Positions 1 through 8,403 of a stretch of 15,549 nt of DNA are shown in pieces; position 1 is the stretch's first letter, and the number at the start of each line of letters is the position of its first letter. Position numbers and translations under genes: made by a program. This stretch comes from Thermus kawarayensis JCM 12314 (GTDB lineage: Bacteria; Deinococcota; Deinococci; Deinococcales; Thermaceae). A model generated the notes under the pieces. It was not told the DNA's origin, did no database searches, and saw only the letters and a list, made by a program, of their open reading frames with translations. The stretch spans positions 1 to 15,549 of the forward strand of contig BBBL01000006.1 of the NCBI GenBank assembly GCA_001311545.1, given 5' to 3'.

Positions 1-2
1 TG

Positions 3-575
3 GGCGTGCCCGGGGAGGAGCTTCCCCACGTGCTCCACCGCTACGAGGAGGCGGCGGCCTTCTTCGGCAGGCGGGTGGCCGTGGTGGGGGGGTCCAACTC
101 GGCGGTGGAGGCGGCCTTGGAGCTTTACCGGGCCGGGGCCCGGGTGGCCCTGGTGCACCGGGGGAAGCGGGTCCGGCCCTCGGTGAAGTACTGGCTCCTC
201 CCCGACTTTGAGAACCGGGTGAAGGAGGGGAGCATAGAGGCGGTGATGGAGGCGGAGGTGGAGGCCATCACCGAGGAGGGGCTTGGGCTAAAGCGCCCCT
301 GGGGAAGGGAGTTCCTGCCCGCCGACTTCGTCCTGGTCCAGATCGGCTACCGGGCGGAGGACCGCCTGCTTAAGGAGGCGGGGGTGGCCTACGAGGGGGA
401 GAGGCCCTGGCTTTCCCCGGAGTGGGAGACCTCCGTCCCCGGCCTCTTCGCCGTGGGCTCCTCGGCCTACGGGCCCGACACCCGCTCGGTCTTCATAGAA
501 AACGGCCGAGAGCACGCCCGAATCGCCCTCACCGCCATCGCCGCCCGGGTGCGGGGCTTGACACCGAGGCCTTGA
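3..575 (+). CDS. ypdA: YpdA-family bacillithiol-disulfide reductase, 3' part (5' end outside window)
   Basis: FAD/NAD(P)H-dependent flavoprotein of the YpdA (Bdr) family, thought to reduce bacillithiol disulfide in the cytoplasm. The gene enters the window already open, so the N-terminal FAD-binding fold is missing and about 190 residues are visible. Seen directly: a second dinucleotide-binding motif, VAVVGGSNSAVEAAL, at visible residues 25-39; the YpdA-typical KYWLLPDFENRVKEGSIEA stretch; and a C-terminal VFIENGREHA, the position where these enzymes close the FAD site. No CxxC disulfide is seen, which separates it from thioredoxin reductase (that motif would lie in this half). The frame is intact. 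The GTG at 6-8 is internal, not the start. The last codons overlap the -35 box of the ilv promoter. A bacillithiol synthesis gene (bshB1) lies at the other end of the window, which supports the assignment. Confidence 0.82.
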   Translation, partial: GVPGEELPHVLHRYEEAAAFFGRRVAVVGGSNSAVEAALELYRAGARVALVHRGKRVRPSVKYWLLPDFENRVKEGSIEAVMEAEVEAITEEGLGLKRPWGREFLPADFVLVQIGYRAEDRLLKEAGVAYEGERPWLSPEWETSVPGLFAVGSSAYGPDTRSVFIENGREHARIALTAIAARVRGLTPRP

Positions 576-586
576 GGGGCTATCCT
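558..586 (+). promoter_or_regulatory. Sigma-70-type promoter of the ilv-leu operon
   Basis: A perfect -35 hexamer TTGACA (558-563) is followed by exactly 17 nt and the -10 hexamer TATCCT (581-586, four of six consensus bases). The -35 box lies inside the last codons of ypdA. Transcription would begin around 592-594, only a few bases before the leader-peptide ATG at 597, so the leader peptide would be translated from an almost leaderless transcript. No Shine-Dalgarno is visible before that ATG, which fits. Seen in sequence; promoter function is inferred. Confidence 0.75.
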
Positions 587-596
587 TAGCGGCAAG

Positions 597-635
597 ATGC
601 GCTTCGGCCTCACCCTATCCCTAGGCCTAGCCTAA
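597..635 (+). CDS. Leucine-rich leader peptide of the ilvB attenuator
   Basis: A 12-codon reading frame encodes MRFGLTLSLGLA and ends in TAA (633-635). Four of the 12 residues are leucine (codons CTC, CTA, CTA, CTA); CTA is seldom used in the GC-rich genes around it, so slow decoding under leucine shortage is plausible. It starts 3-5 nt after the predicted transcription start and lacks a ribosome-binding site. Its Leu codons lie within the first arm of the attenuator structure. The composition, position and downstream competing hairpins are what is expected of a leu/ilv leader peptide. It has no Ile and no Val codons, so any sensing would be of leucine alone. The call rests on sequence architecture; there is no homology to a known leader that I can recall. 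Confidence 0.72.
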   Translation: MRFGLTLSLGLA

Positions 636-706
636 TCGTAGGGCCGGCGGGGGGTAGGGTGTAGCGTTTTTGCGCATCCATAGACCCCCCGGAAACCCCG
701 GGGGGT
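612..706 (+). promoter_or_regulatory. Four-segment transcription attenuator upstream of ilvB
   Basis: Four mutually exclusive pairing segments are visible. Segment 1 (612-621, inside the Leu codons) can pair with segment 2: ACCCTA 612-617 with TAGGGT 655-660, extended by CCC 619-621 with GGG 652-654 around a bulged T. Segment 2 also contains CGGGGGGT (648-655), which can pair with ACCCCCCG (684-691), segment 3, as antiterminator. Segment 3 otherwise pairs with segment 4 (698-706) as terminator. A ribosome stalled on the CTA codons (615-629) would cover segment 1 and free segment 2 for antitermination. A palindrome CTAGGCCTAG (621-630) and a GGCCTA/TAGGGCC pairing (624-629 with 639-645) add further alternative folds. 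Pairings were read by eye; no folding energy was computed. Confidence 0.7.
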
Positions 707-709
707 TTT
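684..709 (+). terminator. Intrinsic terminator arm of the ilv attenuator
   Basis: A 9-bp perfect stem, ACCCCCCGG (684-692) with CCGGGGGGT (698-706), closes a five-base loop and runs into TTTT (706-709), followed by GG and TTT. It stands after the leader peptide and 17 nt before the ilvB ATG, so as a simple terminator it would block the operon; it therefore makes sense as the terminator state of an attenuator. It could also serve as end of the ypdA transcript. Confidence 0.8.
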
Positions 710-725
710 GGTTTAGGAGGGGGAG

Positions 726-2410
726 ATGAAAGGAGCAGAGGCACTGTTAAAGGCGCTGGAACGGGAAGGGGTGGAGGTGATCTTCGGCCACCCGGGCGGG
801 GCCATCATGCCCACCTACGACGCCCTCTACGACAGCAAGATCCGCCACATCCTGGTGCGCCACGAGCAAGGCGGGGTGCACGCCGCCACCGCCTACGCCC
901 GGGCCTCGGGGCGGGTGGGGTGGTGATGGCCACCTCTGGCCCCGGGGCCCTGAACCTGGTCACGGGCCTGGCGGACGCCATGATGGACTCCACCCCGGTG
1001 GTGGCCATCACCGGGAACGTCCCCCGGGCCTGATCGGCACCGACGCTTCCAGGAGGCGGACGTCACCGGGGTCACCATGCCCATCACCAAGCACAACTAC
1101 CTGGTCCAGGACGTGAACGAGATCCCCCGGGTGGTGAAGGAGGCCTTCCACATCGCCTCCACCGGCCGCCCGGGCCCGGTGCTCATCGACCTCCCCAAGG
1201 ACGTGCAGCTCGCCGAGTTCACCGGCGGGTTTGAGGTGGAGCTGGACCTTCCCGGGTACAGGCCCACCCTGAAGGGCCACCCCAGGCAGATAGAGCGGGC
1301 CCTGGACGCCTGGAGAAGGCGGAGCGTCCCGTCCTCATGGTGGGGGGTGGGGCCCAGCACGCCCACGCCGAGCTCCTCGCCTTTGCCGAGAGGATGGGCC
1401 TGCCCGTGATCACCACCCTCATGGGCCTCGGGGCCTTCCCCGGGAACCACCCCTTGTGGCTGGGGATGCCGGGGATGCACGGCACGGTGGCCGCCAACCG
1501 GGCCATCCACCACGCGGACGTGATCCTCGCCATCGGCCTTCGCTTTGACGACCGGGTCACGGGCAAGGTCTCCCGCTTCGCCCCCCACGCCCACACCATC
1601 GTCCACGTGGACATAGACCCGGCGGAGATTGGCAAGGTGGTGCGCACCCACATCCCCATCGTGGGGGACTCGAGGCTGGTCCTCAAGGAGCTCCTCAAGG
1701 GGGCGAAGCCCCTCAAGCTCGCCACCTGGTGGCGGGAGCTGGAGGAGTGGCGCACCCGCTACCCCTTGCGCTTCAAGCCCAGGCCCCACCTGCAGAGCCA
1801 GGAGGTCATCCGGGCCTTCCACGAGGCCACGGGGGGGAACGCCATCGTCACCACCGGGGTGGGGCAGCACCAGATGTTCGCCGCCCAGTTCTTCCCGGTG
1901 ACCAGGCCGAGGAGCTTCCTCACCTCGGGGGGCCTCGGCGCCATGGGGGTGGGGCTTCCCTTCGCCATCGGGGCCAAGATCGCCCGCCCCGAGGAGTTGG
2001 TCATAGACTTTGACGGGGACGGCTCCTTCCAGATGACCCTGCAGGAGCTGGCCACGGTGGTGAAGTACAAGCTCCCCGTGAAGGTGGTGATCCTCAACAA
2101 CGGCTACCTGGGCATGGTGCGCCAGTGGCAGGACCTCTTCCACGCCCGGCGCTACAGCGAGGTCTACCTGGCGGACTCCAACCCCGACTTCGCCCGCCTG
2201 GCCGAGGCCTACGGCGTTCGGGGCGTCCGGGTGGAGAGGAAGGAGGACCTCATGAAGGGGGTGGAGGCGGTGCTCAATGCCGACGGCCCGGTGGTGGCCG
2301 AGTTCAAGGTCTACCACGAGGAAGGGGTCTTCCCCATGATCCCCGCCGGGGGCGCCACCGAGGACATGCTCATAGAGCACCCCGCCGAGCGGGAGGAGGT
2401 GGGGGCGTGA
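726..2410 (+). CDS. ilvB: Acetolactate synthase, large (catalytic) subunit; broken by four one-base indels
   Basis: Thiamine-diphosphate enzyme (acetohydroxyacid synthase) that condenses two pyruvates to acetolactate, or pyruvate with 2-oxobutyrate to acetohydroxybutyrate, the first common step to Val, Leu and Ile. Visible motifs: [15 protein letters not shown] near the N-terminus, the catalytic Glu in [18 protein letters not shown], and the C-terminal ThDP motif beginning [12 protein letters not shown] and ending ILNN. The ATG at 726 follows AGGAGG (716-721) at good spacing. As given, the frame breaks at 917-920 (GGGG for five G, early TGA at 924), 1029-1030 (CC for CCC), 1047-1048 (TT for TTT) and 1309-1310 (CC for CCC). 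With these restored, one continuous ~562-residue protein results, the usual length. The first three losses cancel, so only 917-1048 is unreadable. It ends in GTGA, overlapping ilvN by 4 nt. Its expression is likely set by the upstream attenuator. Confidence 0.95.
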
Positions 2411-2919
2411 GGCACGTCATCTCCGTTTTGGTCCAGGACCACCCCAGGGTGCTCAACCGCATCACGGGCCTCTTCGCCAGGCGGGGCTTCAACCTGGAAA
2501 GCCTGGCCGTGGGCACCACCCACCAGCCGGGCCTTTCCCGCATCAGCCTGGTGGTGGCCGGGGACGACCACACCCTGGAGCAGGTGGAGAAGCAGCTCAA
2601 CCGGCTCATCGAGGTGCTCAAGGTCACCGACCACACCGAGCCCCACGTGGAGCGGGAGCTTTGCCTGGTGAAGGTCCACGTGGCGGGGGTGGAGGAGCGC
2701 CTGGCGGTGAAGGACATCCAGGAGGCCTTCCGGGCCCGGGTGGTGGACGTGGCCCATAGGAGCCTCATCCTGGAGCTCACCGGCGACTCCAAGAAGGTAG
2801 ACTCCTTCATCGAGGCCCTGAGGCCTTACGGGATCCTCGAGGTCATGCGCACCGGGGCCGTGGCCATGAGCCGCGGGGAGAGGACCCTTAAGGTCAGGGA
2901 GAAACGGGAGGCGGTATGA
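2407..2919 (+). CDS. ilvN: Acetolactate synthase, small (regulatory) subunit
   Basis: Regulatory partner of IlvB that stabilises the catalytic subunit and usually confers valine feedback inhibition. The 170-residue product has an N-terminal ACT domain (residues ~2-76, with [20 protein letters not shown] and FNLESLAVG) and a C-terminal ALS small-subunit domain (~80-160, with the [20 protein letters not shown] segment). The frame is intact. The start is GTG 2407, in the GTGA overlap with the ilvB stop, indicating translational coupling and matching the family N-terminus. The gene ends in an ATGA overlap with ilvC. Length is normal for the family. Confidence 0.94.
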   Translation: MRHVISVLVQDHPRVLNRITGLFARRGFNLESLAVGTTHQPGLSRISLVVAGDDHTLEQVEKQLNRLIEVLKVTDHTEPHVERELCLVKVHVAGVEERLAVKDIQEAFRARVVDVAHRSLILELTGDSKKVDSFIEALRPYGILEVMRTGAVAMSRGERTLKVREKREAV

Positions 2920-3928
2920 AGATCTACTACGAGCACGACGCGGACCTTGGCTTCATTCTGGGCAAGAGGGTGGCCGTCTTGGGCTTCGGCTCCCAGGGGC
3001 ACGCCCACGCCCTGAACCTCAAGGACTCGGGGGTGGACGTGCGGGTGGGCCTTAGGCCCGGCTCCAAGAGCTTCGCCAAGGCCGAGGCCGCGGGGCTTCG
3101 GGTCCTTCCCGTGGCCGAGGCGGTGAGGGAGGCGGACATCGTCATGGTCCTCCTCCCCGACGAAAAGCAGGCCCAGGTCTACCGGGAGGAGGTGGAGCCC
3201 CACCTCAAGGAGGGTGGGGCCCTGGCCTTCGCCCACGGCTTCAACATCCACTTCGGCCAGATCAAGCCCCGTCCCGACCTGGACGTCTGGATGGTGGCCC
3301 CCAAGGGCCCGGGCCACCTGGTGCGCTCGGAGTACCTAAAGGGGAGCGGGGTCCCCGCCCTCGTGGCCGTCCACCAGGACGCCTCGGGAAGCGCCTTCCC
3401 CACCGCTTTGGCCTACGCCAAGGCCATCGGGGCGGCCAGGGCCGGGGTCATCCCCACCACCTTCAAGGACGAAACGGAGACCGACCTCTTCGGGGAGCAG
3501 GCGGTCTTGTGCGGTGGGCTCACCCGGCTCATCCAGGCGGGGTTTGAGACCCTGGTGGAGGCGGGCTACCCCCCGGAGATGGCCTACTTTGAGACGGTCC
3601 ACGAGGTGAAGCTCATCGTGGACCTCATCTACGAGGCGGGGCTAAGGGGCATGCGCTACTCCATCTCCAACACCGCGGAGTACGGGGACTACACCCGCGG
3701 GGAGATGGCCGTGCCCCTGGAGGAGACCAAGAGGCGCATGCGGGAGATCCTCCGCCAGGTCCAGACCGGGGAGTTCGCCCGGGAGTGGATGCTGGAAAAC
3801 CAGGCGGGAACCCCCGTCTTGGAGGCCAACCGCAAGCGCTGGGCGGCCCATCCCATTGAGGAGGTGGGCTCGAGCTTCGCGCCATGATGCCCTTCCTCAA
3901 GGCCAGGGTATTGGAGGAGGTAGGCTAA
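2916..3928 (+). CDS. ilvC: Ketol-acid reductoisomerase; frameshifted close to the C-terminus
   Basis: NADPH- and Mg-dependent enzyme converting acetolactate or acetohydroxybutyrate to the dihydroxy acids of the Val/Leu/Ile pathway. Seen: the N-terminal Rossmann motif [15 protein letters not shown] (~residues 21-35), [10 protein letters not shown], the VAPKGPGH segment, and the acidic metal-binding helix [11 protein letters not shown] with a following C-terminal helical domain. It is a class I (short) enzyme of about 337 residues. The ATG at 2916 overlaps the ilvN stop by 4 nt with GGGAGG upstream. A single base is missing near 3874 (GAGCTTCGC, expected with one more G or C); without it the frame stops at 3887, with it the family tail [16 protein letters not shown] follows to TAA 3926-3928. 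The metal-ligand residues are unaffected. Confidence 0.95.
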
Positions 3929-3937
3929 GGGCTTCTT

Positions 3938-3956
3938 CGGGGCCTTCGGGGCCCCG
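3938..3956 (+). repeat. GC-rich hairpin in the ilvC-leuA gap
   Basis: A 7-bp perfect inverted repeat, CGGGGCC (3938-3944) with GGCCCCG (3950-3956), encloses the loop TTCGG. There is no T-run after it (TGCGCTTT follows), so it is not a classic intrinsic terminator. It sits in the only sizeable gap (50 bp) inside the operon, before leuA. It may be an RNA-processing or mRNA-stability hairpin, or a partial terminator; in such GC-rich DNA chance is also possible. Confidence 0.45.
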
Positions 3957-3978
3957 TGCGCTTTGGGAGGTGAGGAGG

Positions 3979-5538
3979 ATGGAGAAAGAGCGGCACATCC
4001 GGATCTTTGACACCACGCTTAGGGACGGCGAGCAGAGCCTGGGGTGGCCCTTTCCCTGGACCAGAAGCTGGAGATCGCCCAGGCCCTGGCCCGGCTCAAC
4101 GTGGACATCATTGAGGCGGGCTTCCCCGTATCGGGGCCTCTGGAGTTTGAGGCGGTAAGGCGCATCGCCGCCGAGGTCAAGGGCCCCGTCATCGCCGCCC
4201 TGGCCCGCACCCACACCCTGGACATTGACCAGGCGGCCAAGGCCCTGGAGCGGGCGGAGAAGCCCCGGATCCACGTCTTCACCTCGGCCTCCAAGGTCCA
4301 CCTCCAGTACATGCTCAAGAAGACCGAGGAGGAGGTCCTGGAGATGGCGGATAGAATGGTCCGCTACGCCAAGCGCTACGTGGACGACGTGGAGTTCTCC
4401 GCCCAGGACGTGATGCGGGCCGACTGGGACTTCGTGAAGCGGCTCTACGAGGTGGCCGTGGAGGCCGGGGCCACCACCATCAACGTCCCCGACACCACGG
4501 GCTACGGCACCCCGGAGGAGTACGGGGCCCTCATCCGCCGCATCCGCGAGGAGGTGGTGCGGGGGCGGGACGTGGTCATCTCCACCCACACCCACGACGA
4601 CCTGGGCCTGGCCACGGCCAACGCCCTGGCGGGGGTGTTGAACGGGGCGGGCCAGGTGGAGTGCACCATCAACGGCATCGGGGAGCGGGCGGGGAACACC
4701 GCCCTGGAGGAGGTGGTCATGGCCCTCTACGTGCGCCGGGACTTCTACCGGGCCTACACCCAGGTGAACACCCGGGAGATCTACCGGGTAAGCCGCCTGG
4801 TGGAGCGCTACACCGGGATGCCCGTCCCCCCCAACAAGGCCATCGTGGGGGACAACGCCTTCGCCCACGAGTCCGGAATACACCAGGACGGGGTCCTCAA
4901 GCACCGCTCCACCTACGAGATCATGGACGCCGAGCTCATCGGGAGGCGCCCCGCCGTGCTGGTGCTCGGCAAGCACTCGGGCCGGGCGGCCTTCAAGAAG
5001 GCCCTCGAGGACCTGGCTACAAGGACCTTTCCGAGGAGGAGCTGAAGAAGCTCTTCGCCCGCTTCAAGGAGATCGCCGAGAAGAAGGGGCCCCTCTCCGC
5101 CGAGGAGCTTCAGGCCCTGGTGGAAAGCGAGCGGGTACCCGTTTCCCACTTATTCCGGCTGGAGCACGTCCAGTTCTTCTCGGGCTCCGGCTCCTGCCCA
5201 CCGCCACCGTCAAGGTGAAGACCCCAGACGGGGAAAGGCTGGCCACCCACACCGGGGACGGACCCGTGGACGCGGTGTACAAGGCCTTGGAGGAGGCCAT
5301 CGGCCTGAGGCCGGAGCTTGAGCTTTACCGGGTGGAGGCCATCACGGGAAGCACCGAGCCTTGGGCCAGGGTGACGGTGCGCTTGCGCCTTGGGGAGCTT
5401 CAGGCAGTGGGGGTGGGGGTGTCCCCGGACATCATTGAGGCCAGCGCCCTGGCCTTCCTGGACGCCGCCGGGAAGCTGGCCTCGGGCCGGGCCACCCGGC
5501 ACCCGCCCTCCATTGAAGAGGTGCACCGCGGGGTCTAG
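3979..5538 (+). CDS. leuA: 2-isopropylmalate synthase; broken by three one-base indels
   Basis: Condenses acetyl-CoA with 2-oxoisovalerate, committing carbon to leucine. The N-terminal TIM-barrel shows [11 protein letters not shown] (substrate and metal site, ~residues 9-19), the metal-binding [18 protein letters not shown] and [24 protein letters not shown] leads to the C-terminal LeuA dimer domain (from about residue 385), which normally binds leucine for feedback inhibition. Repaired length is ~520 residues, typical. The ATG at 3979 follows GGAGGTGAGGAGG. Frame losses: 4038-4039 (CC for CCC), 5015-5016 (GG for GGG) and 5189-5190 (GG for GGG). Only 3 bp separate it from cimA. The related 2-isopropylmalate-family enzyme next door is clearly cimA, so this one is LeuA; homocitrate synthase is unlikely given the regulatory domain. 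Confidence 0.94.
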
Positions 5539-5541
5539 GCC

Positions 5542-7114
5542 ATGGTGGAGATCCTGGACACCACCTTAAGGGACGGCACCCAAGGGGAGGGGGTAAGCCT
5601 CTCCGTGGAGGACAAGGTGGCCATCGCCAGGCGCCTCGCCGCCTTCGGGGTCCACCTCATCGAGGGGGGCTGGCCCGGCTCCAACCCCAAGGACGCCGAG
5701 TTCTTCGCCCGCATGAAGGGGGTGGACCTGGGGGAGGCGAGGCTTTGCGCCTTCGGGGCCACCCGCAGGAAGGGGCTTTCCCCGGAGGAGGACCCCTCGG
5801 TCCTCGCCCTCCTGGAGGCCGAGACCCCGGTGGTGGTCCTCTTCGGCAAGAGCTGGACCCTCCACGTCCTCGAGGCCCTGGAGACCTCCCTGGAGGAAAA
5901 CCTCCGGATGATCGGGGAGACGGTGGCCTTCTTCGCCGAAAGGGGGAAGCGGGTGGTCTACGACGCCGAGCACTTCTTTGACGGTACAAGGAAGACCCCG
6001 CTTACGCCCTCGCCACCCTGGAGGCCGCCTTTAGGGCCGGGGCCGACACCCTGGTCCTCTGCGACACCAACGGGGGGAACCTCCCCGAGGAGGTCTACGC
6101 CGCCACCAAGGCCGTGGTGGAGCGCTTTCCCGGGGCGAGGATCGGCATCCACCCCCACAACGACGCCGAGCTTGCCGTGGCCAACGCCCTGGCGGCGGTG
6201 CGGGCCGGGGCCACCCACGTCCAGGGGACGGTGAACGGCTACGGGGAAAGGTGCGGCAACCTCAACCTCACCAGCTTCCTCCCCACCCTGGTCTTCAAGT
6301 ACGGGATTCCCGCCCTCCCCCCGGAGAGGCTAAAGGCCCTGAGGGAGCTCTCCCACTTCGTGGACGAGCGGGCCAACCTCACCCCAAACCGCCGCGCCCC
6401 CTACGTGGGGGAGGCGGCCTTCGCCCACAAGGCGGGGGTGCACGTCTCCGCGGTCTTGAAGAACCCCCGCACCTACGAGCACATCCCTCCGGAGTGGGTG
6501 GGGAACCAGCGGCGCTTTTTGGTCTCCGACGTCTCGGGCCGCTCCAACCTCCTGGCCAAGCTCCAGGAGCTGGGGGTGGACCTAAGCAAGGAGGAGGCGA
6601 GGCGCCTTTTGGAGGAGGTCAAGGCCCTGGAGTACGAGGGCTACGCCTTTGAGGGGGCGGAGGCCAGCTTCTACCTCCTCGCCCACCGCCTGAAGGGGGG
6701 AAGCCTTCCCTTCCAGGTGGAGGGCTTCTCCGTCTTCGTCCACGGCACGGGCCTCGCCACCGCCTGGGCCGAGGCCACGGTGCGGGTCCGGGTGGGGGAG
6801 AGCCTCCAGCACACCGCCGCCGAGAGCCCTTTTGGGCCCGTCTCCGCCCTGGACCGGGCCTTCCGCAAGGCGGTCTTGCAGTTTTACCCGGAGCTCGCCG
6901 ACGTGGAGCTTGCCGACTACAAGGTGCGGATCCTCTCGGGCCAGGAGGCGGGCACCAACTCCGGGGTGCGGGTGATGGTGGAGATGAAGCGGGGGAGGAG
7001 CGCTTCAGCACCGTGGGGGCCAGCGAGAACATCCTCGAGGCCTCCCTCAAGGCCCTCACCGACGGGTACGCCTACGCCCTCCTCTACCCGGTGGCTACGC
7101 CCAAGGGAGCCTGA
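5542..7114 (+). CDS. cimA: (R)-citramalate synthase; broken by two one-base indels
   Basis: Condenses pyruvate with acetyl-CoA to citramalate, the threonine-independent route to 2-oxobutyrate and isoleucine; 2-oxobutyrate is then used by the IlvBN and IlvC encoded upstream. Seen: [20 protein letters not shown] at the N-terminus and [13 protein letters not shown], both diagnostic of the CimA subgroup (LeuA has GEQS and AGFP), [14 protein letters not shown], and [17 protein letters not shown]-terminal LeuA-type dimer domain (~residues 385-520) probably binds isoleucine. The ATG at 5542 lies 3 bp after the leuA stop. Bases are missing at 5983-5984 (GG for GGG) and 6991-6995 (five G for six). After repair the protein is ~524 residues ending VATPKGA, stop 7112-7114. 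Its last 20 bp overlap the end of the convergent Uma2 gene. Confidence 0.92.
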
Positions 7115-7619
7115 CCTCGGGAAAGGCCAGGGGCGAGGCTTCCTCCTCGGGGGAGAGGAGCCGGATCTCCCGGTAGCGGCCCCCCCGGGGGTCCCGGTGG
7201 GCCTCGAGGAGGTTCTCCTTCAGGTTCACGAGCCACACCTCGGGGATACCCGCCTCGGCGTAGAGGGGAGGCTTCACCTCCCGGTCAAACTCCAAGGAGG
7301 TGTCGGCCACCTCCACCAGGAGGAGGACGTCCTCGGGGGTGGGGAGGCGGTCCTGGTAGCGCTCCAGGGGGGGCTTAAGCACCATGAGGTCCGGTTCGGG
7401 CTCCGAGTCCTGGGAAAGCCGCAAGGGGGACTGGACCGCCACCACGGCCTTTGCGCCCAAAGCCTCCCTAAGCCTGTGGTCCATGCGCATCACCGCGTAA
7501 ACGTGCCTGGGTCCCATGGGGCTCATCTGGTAGACCTCCCCCCGGAGGAGTTCCACGTGGGGCACCCCTTGGAAGGCCCGCTCAAACTCCTCTACCCGGA
7601 AGCGGTAGCGGGTGGCCAT
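7095..7619 (-). CDS. Uma2-family (DUF820, PD-(D/E)XK-like) nuclease-fold protein
   Basis: A 174-residue protein of the Uma2/DUF820 family, which has a restriction-endonuclease-like fold; the family is abundant in cyanobacteria, Thermus and other free-living bacteria, and its biological role is not established. Seen: VELLRGEVYQMSPMGPRH (the family's E-x-x-x-G-x-x-Y-x-M-S-P-x-x-x-x-H signature, ~residues 18-35), PEPDLMVLKP, and a core running from LLLVEVADTSLEFDREVK to YAEAGIPEVWLVNL. ATG 7619 is the only start that keeps the family N-terminus. It lies 7 nt after the stop of the upstream permease gene with CATAAT six bases before it, so it may be read from its own leaderless message or with the ABC genes. 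The 3' end overlaps cimA on the opposite strand. Frame intact. Confidence 0.85.
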   Translation of the reverse strand: MATRYRFRVEEFERAFQGVPHVELLRGEVYQMSPMGPRHVYAVMRMDHRLREALGAKAVVAVQSPLRLSQDSEPEPDLMVLKPPLERYQDRLPTPEDVLLLVEVADTSLEFDREVKPPLYAEAGIPEVWLVNLKENLLEAHRDPRGGRYREIRLLSPEEEASPLAFPEVRLPWA

Positions 7620-7626
7620 GCCTCCA

Positions 7627-8403
7627 TTATGCCCCGTGGCCCGAGTAGCGCTTGAGCCAAGCCGCCAAAGGAGGCGGGAAAGCCCGAGGAAGAAGAGGCC
7701 CCAAAGGAGCATGACCCAGAGCCCGGGGAAGAGGGCCACCTCCTGCCCGGCGAGGAGGGCGGCGGGGAGGTAGACCAGGTAGGGGAAGGGGGTGAGGAGG
7801 GCGAGGGCTCTGAGGCCCTCCGGGAAGACCTCGAGGGGGGCGATGGTCCCCGAGAGGAAGAGGTAGAGGAGGAAGAAGACCTCCTCCACGCTGGTGGCCC
7901 TTTCCGTCCAGAAGGTGAGCATGGCGGTGGCGTACTGCATGAGGTAGCGGAGGAGGAAGGCGAGGAGGGTGAGGCCAAGGCCGAGGAGGAAAGCCCCGGG
8001 CTCCGGCAGGAAGCGGGCCTCGGGGAAGAGGAGGAAGAAGAGGAGGGTGAGGAGGAGCACGAAGGGAAGCCGGGCCAGGCGCTCGGCCAGGTGGGCGGCC
8101 AGGTGGTCAAAAAAAGGGGTCCAGGGGCCTAAGGAGCCGGAAGGAGAGCCTTCCCTCCACCACGTCCCGCTCAAACTCCCACGCCACCCAGACCACCGTG
8201 GCCTGGCGCACCAGGAAGACCATGAGGAAGTACCGGGCGAACTCCCCGGGGGTTAGGGGGAAGTCCCCGCCCCTTGCCGCCTCGGTCCAGACCCCCATGA
8301 GGATGAGGGGCAGGACCCCCGCCAGGGCCCAGAGGAAAAGCTCCGCCCGGTACTCCAGCATGTAGGCTAGGTAGACGGAGAGGAGGACCCGGGCCTTCCT
8401 CAT
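7627..8403 (-). CDS. ABC-2 type exporter permease (DUF990/COG4587-like); two indels
   Basis: Membrane subunit of an ABC exporter of unknown substrate. Repaired length is 258 residues with about six hydrophobic helices; N-terminal YLAYMLEYRAELFLWALAG and LRPLDPFF are typical of the PF06182 permeases that come as pairs with a COG4586-type ATPase. ATG 8403 overlaps the ATPase stop (ATGA). Two errors: the coding-strand T-run at 8109-8115 has seven T where six give the continuing frame (one-base insertion), and a base is missing near 7656-7658. The second is inferred because the intact reading gives a basic tail RLLWRLGLKRYSGHGA and stops at 7627-7629; the unrepaired reading instead runs on, out of frame of this gene, into the Uma2 gene. 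Expected partners are the ATPase at 8400-9394 and the permease at 9419-10192. Confidence 0.87.

Noticed and set aside
661..680. T5 run at 667-671 after AGCG as an extra terminator in the ilv leader
   Set aside because: Only a 3-bp stem can be drawn before it; too weak. The stem at 684-706 is far better.
1097..2380. Long antisense open frame (427 codons) across ilvB
   Set aside because: It has no recognisable family, is rich in His/Gly/Pro/Val/Leu as expected for the reverse of GC-rich coding DNA, and lies opposite a certain gene. The same holds for the 359-codon antisense frame across leuA (3897-4976).
6995..7655. Extension of CimA past 7114 to a 513-residue frame ending at 7655
   Set aside because: The extension is the reverse of the Uma2 gene. 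The lost G in 6991-6995 hides the true CimA C-terminus and stop at 7112.
8107..8117. T7 run in the permease as a programmed slippage site
   Set aside because: Thermus uses slippage on A/T runs in dnaX, so this was considered. But the run is shorter, the gene also has a second plain indel, and the two outcomes would be a 98-residue useless fragment and the normal protein; error is the simpler reading.
7095..8174. An apparent single 359-residue protein joining a membrane domain to a Uma2 domain
   Set aside because: The fusion exists only because of two indels: a T-run gain at 8109-8115 and a lost base near 7656-7658. The repaired permease stops at 7627, and the Uma2 gene has its own ATG at 7619 with its family N-terminus.
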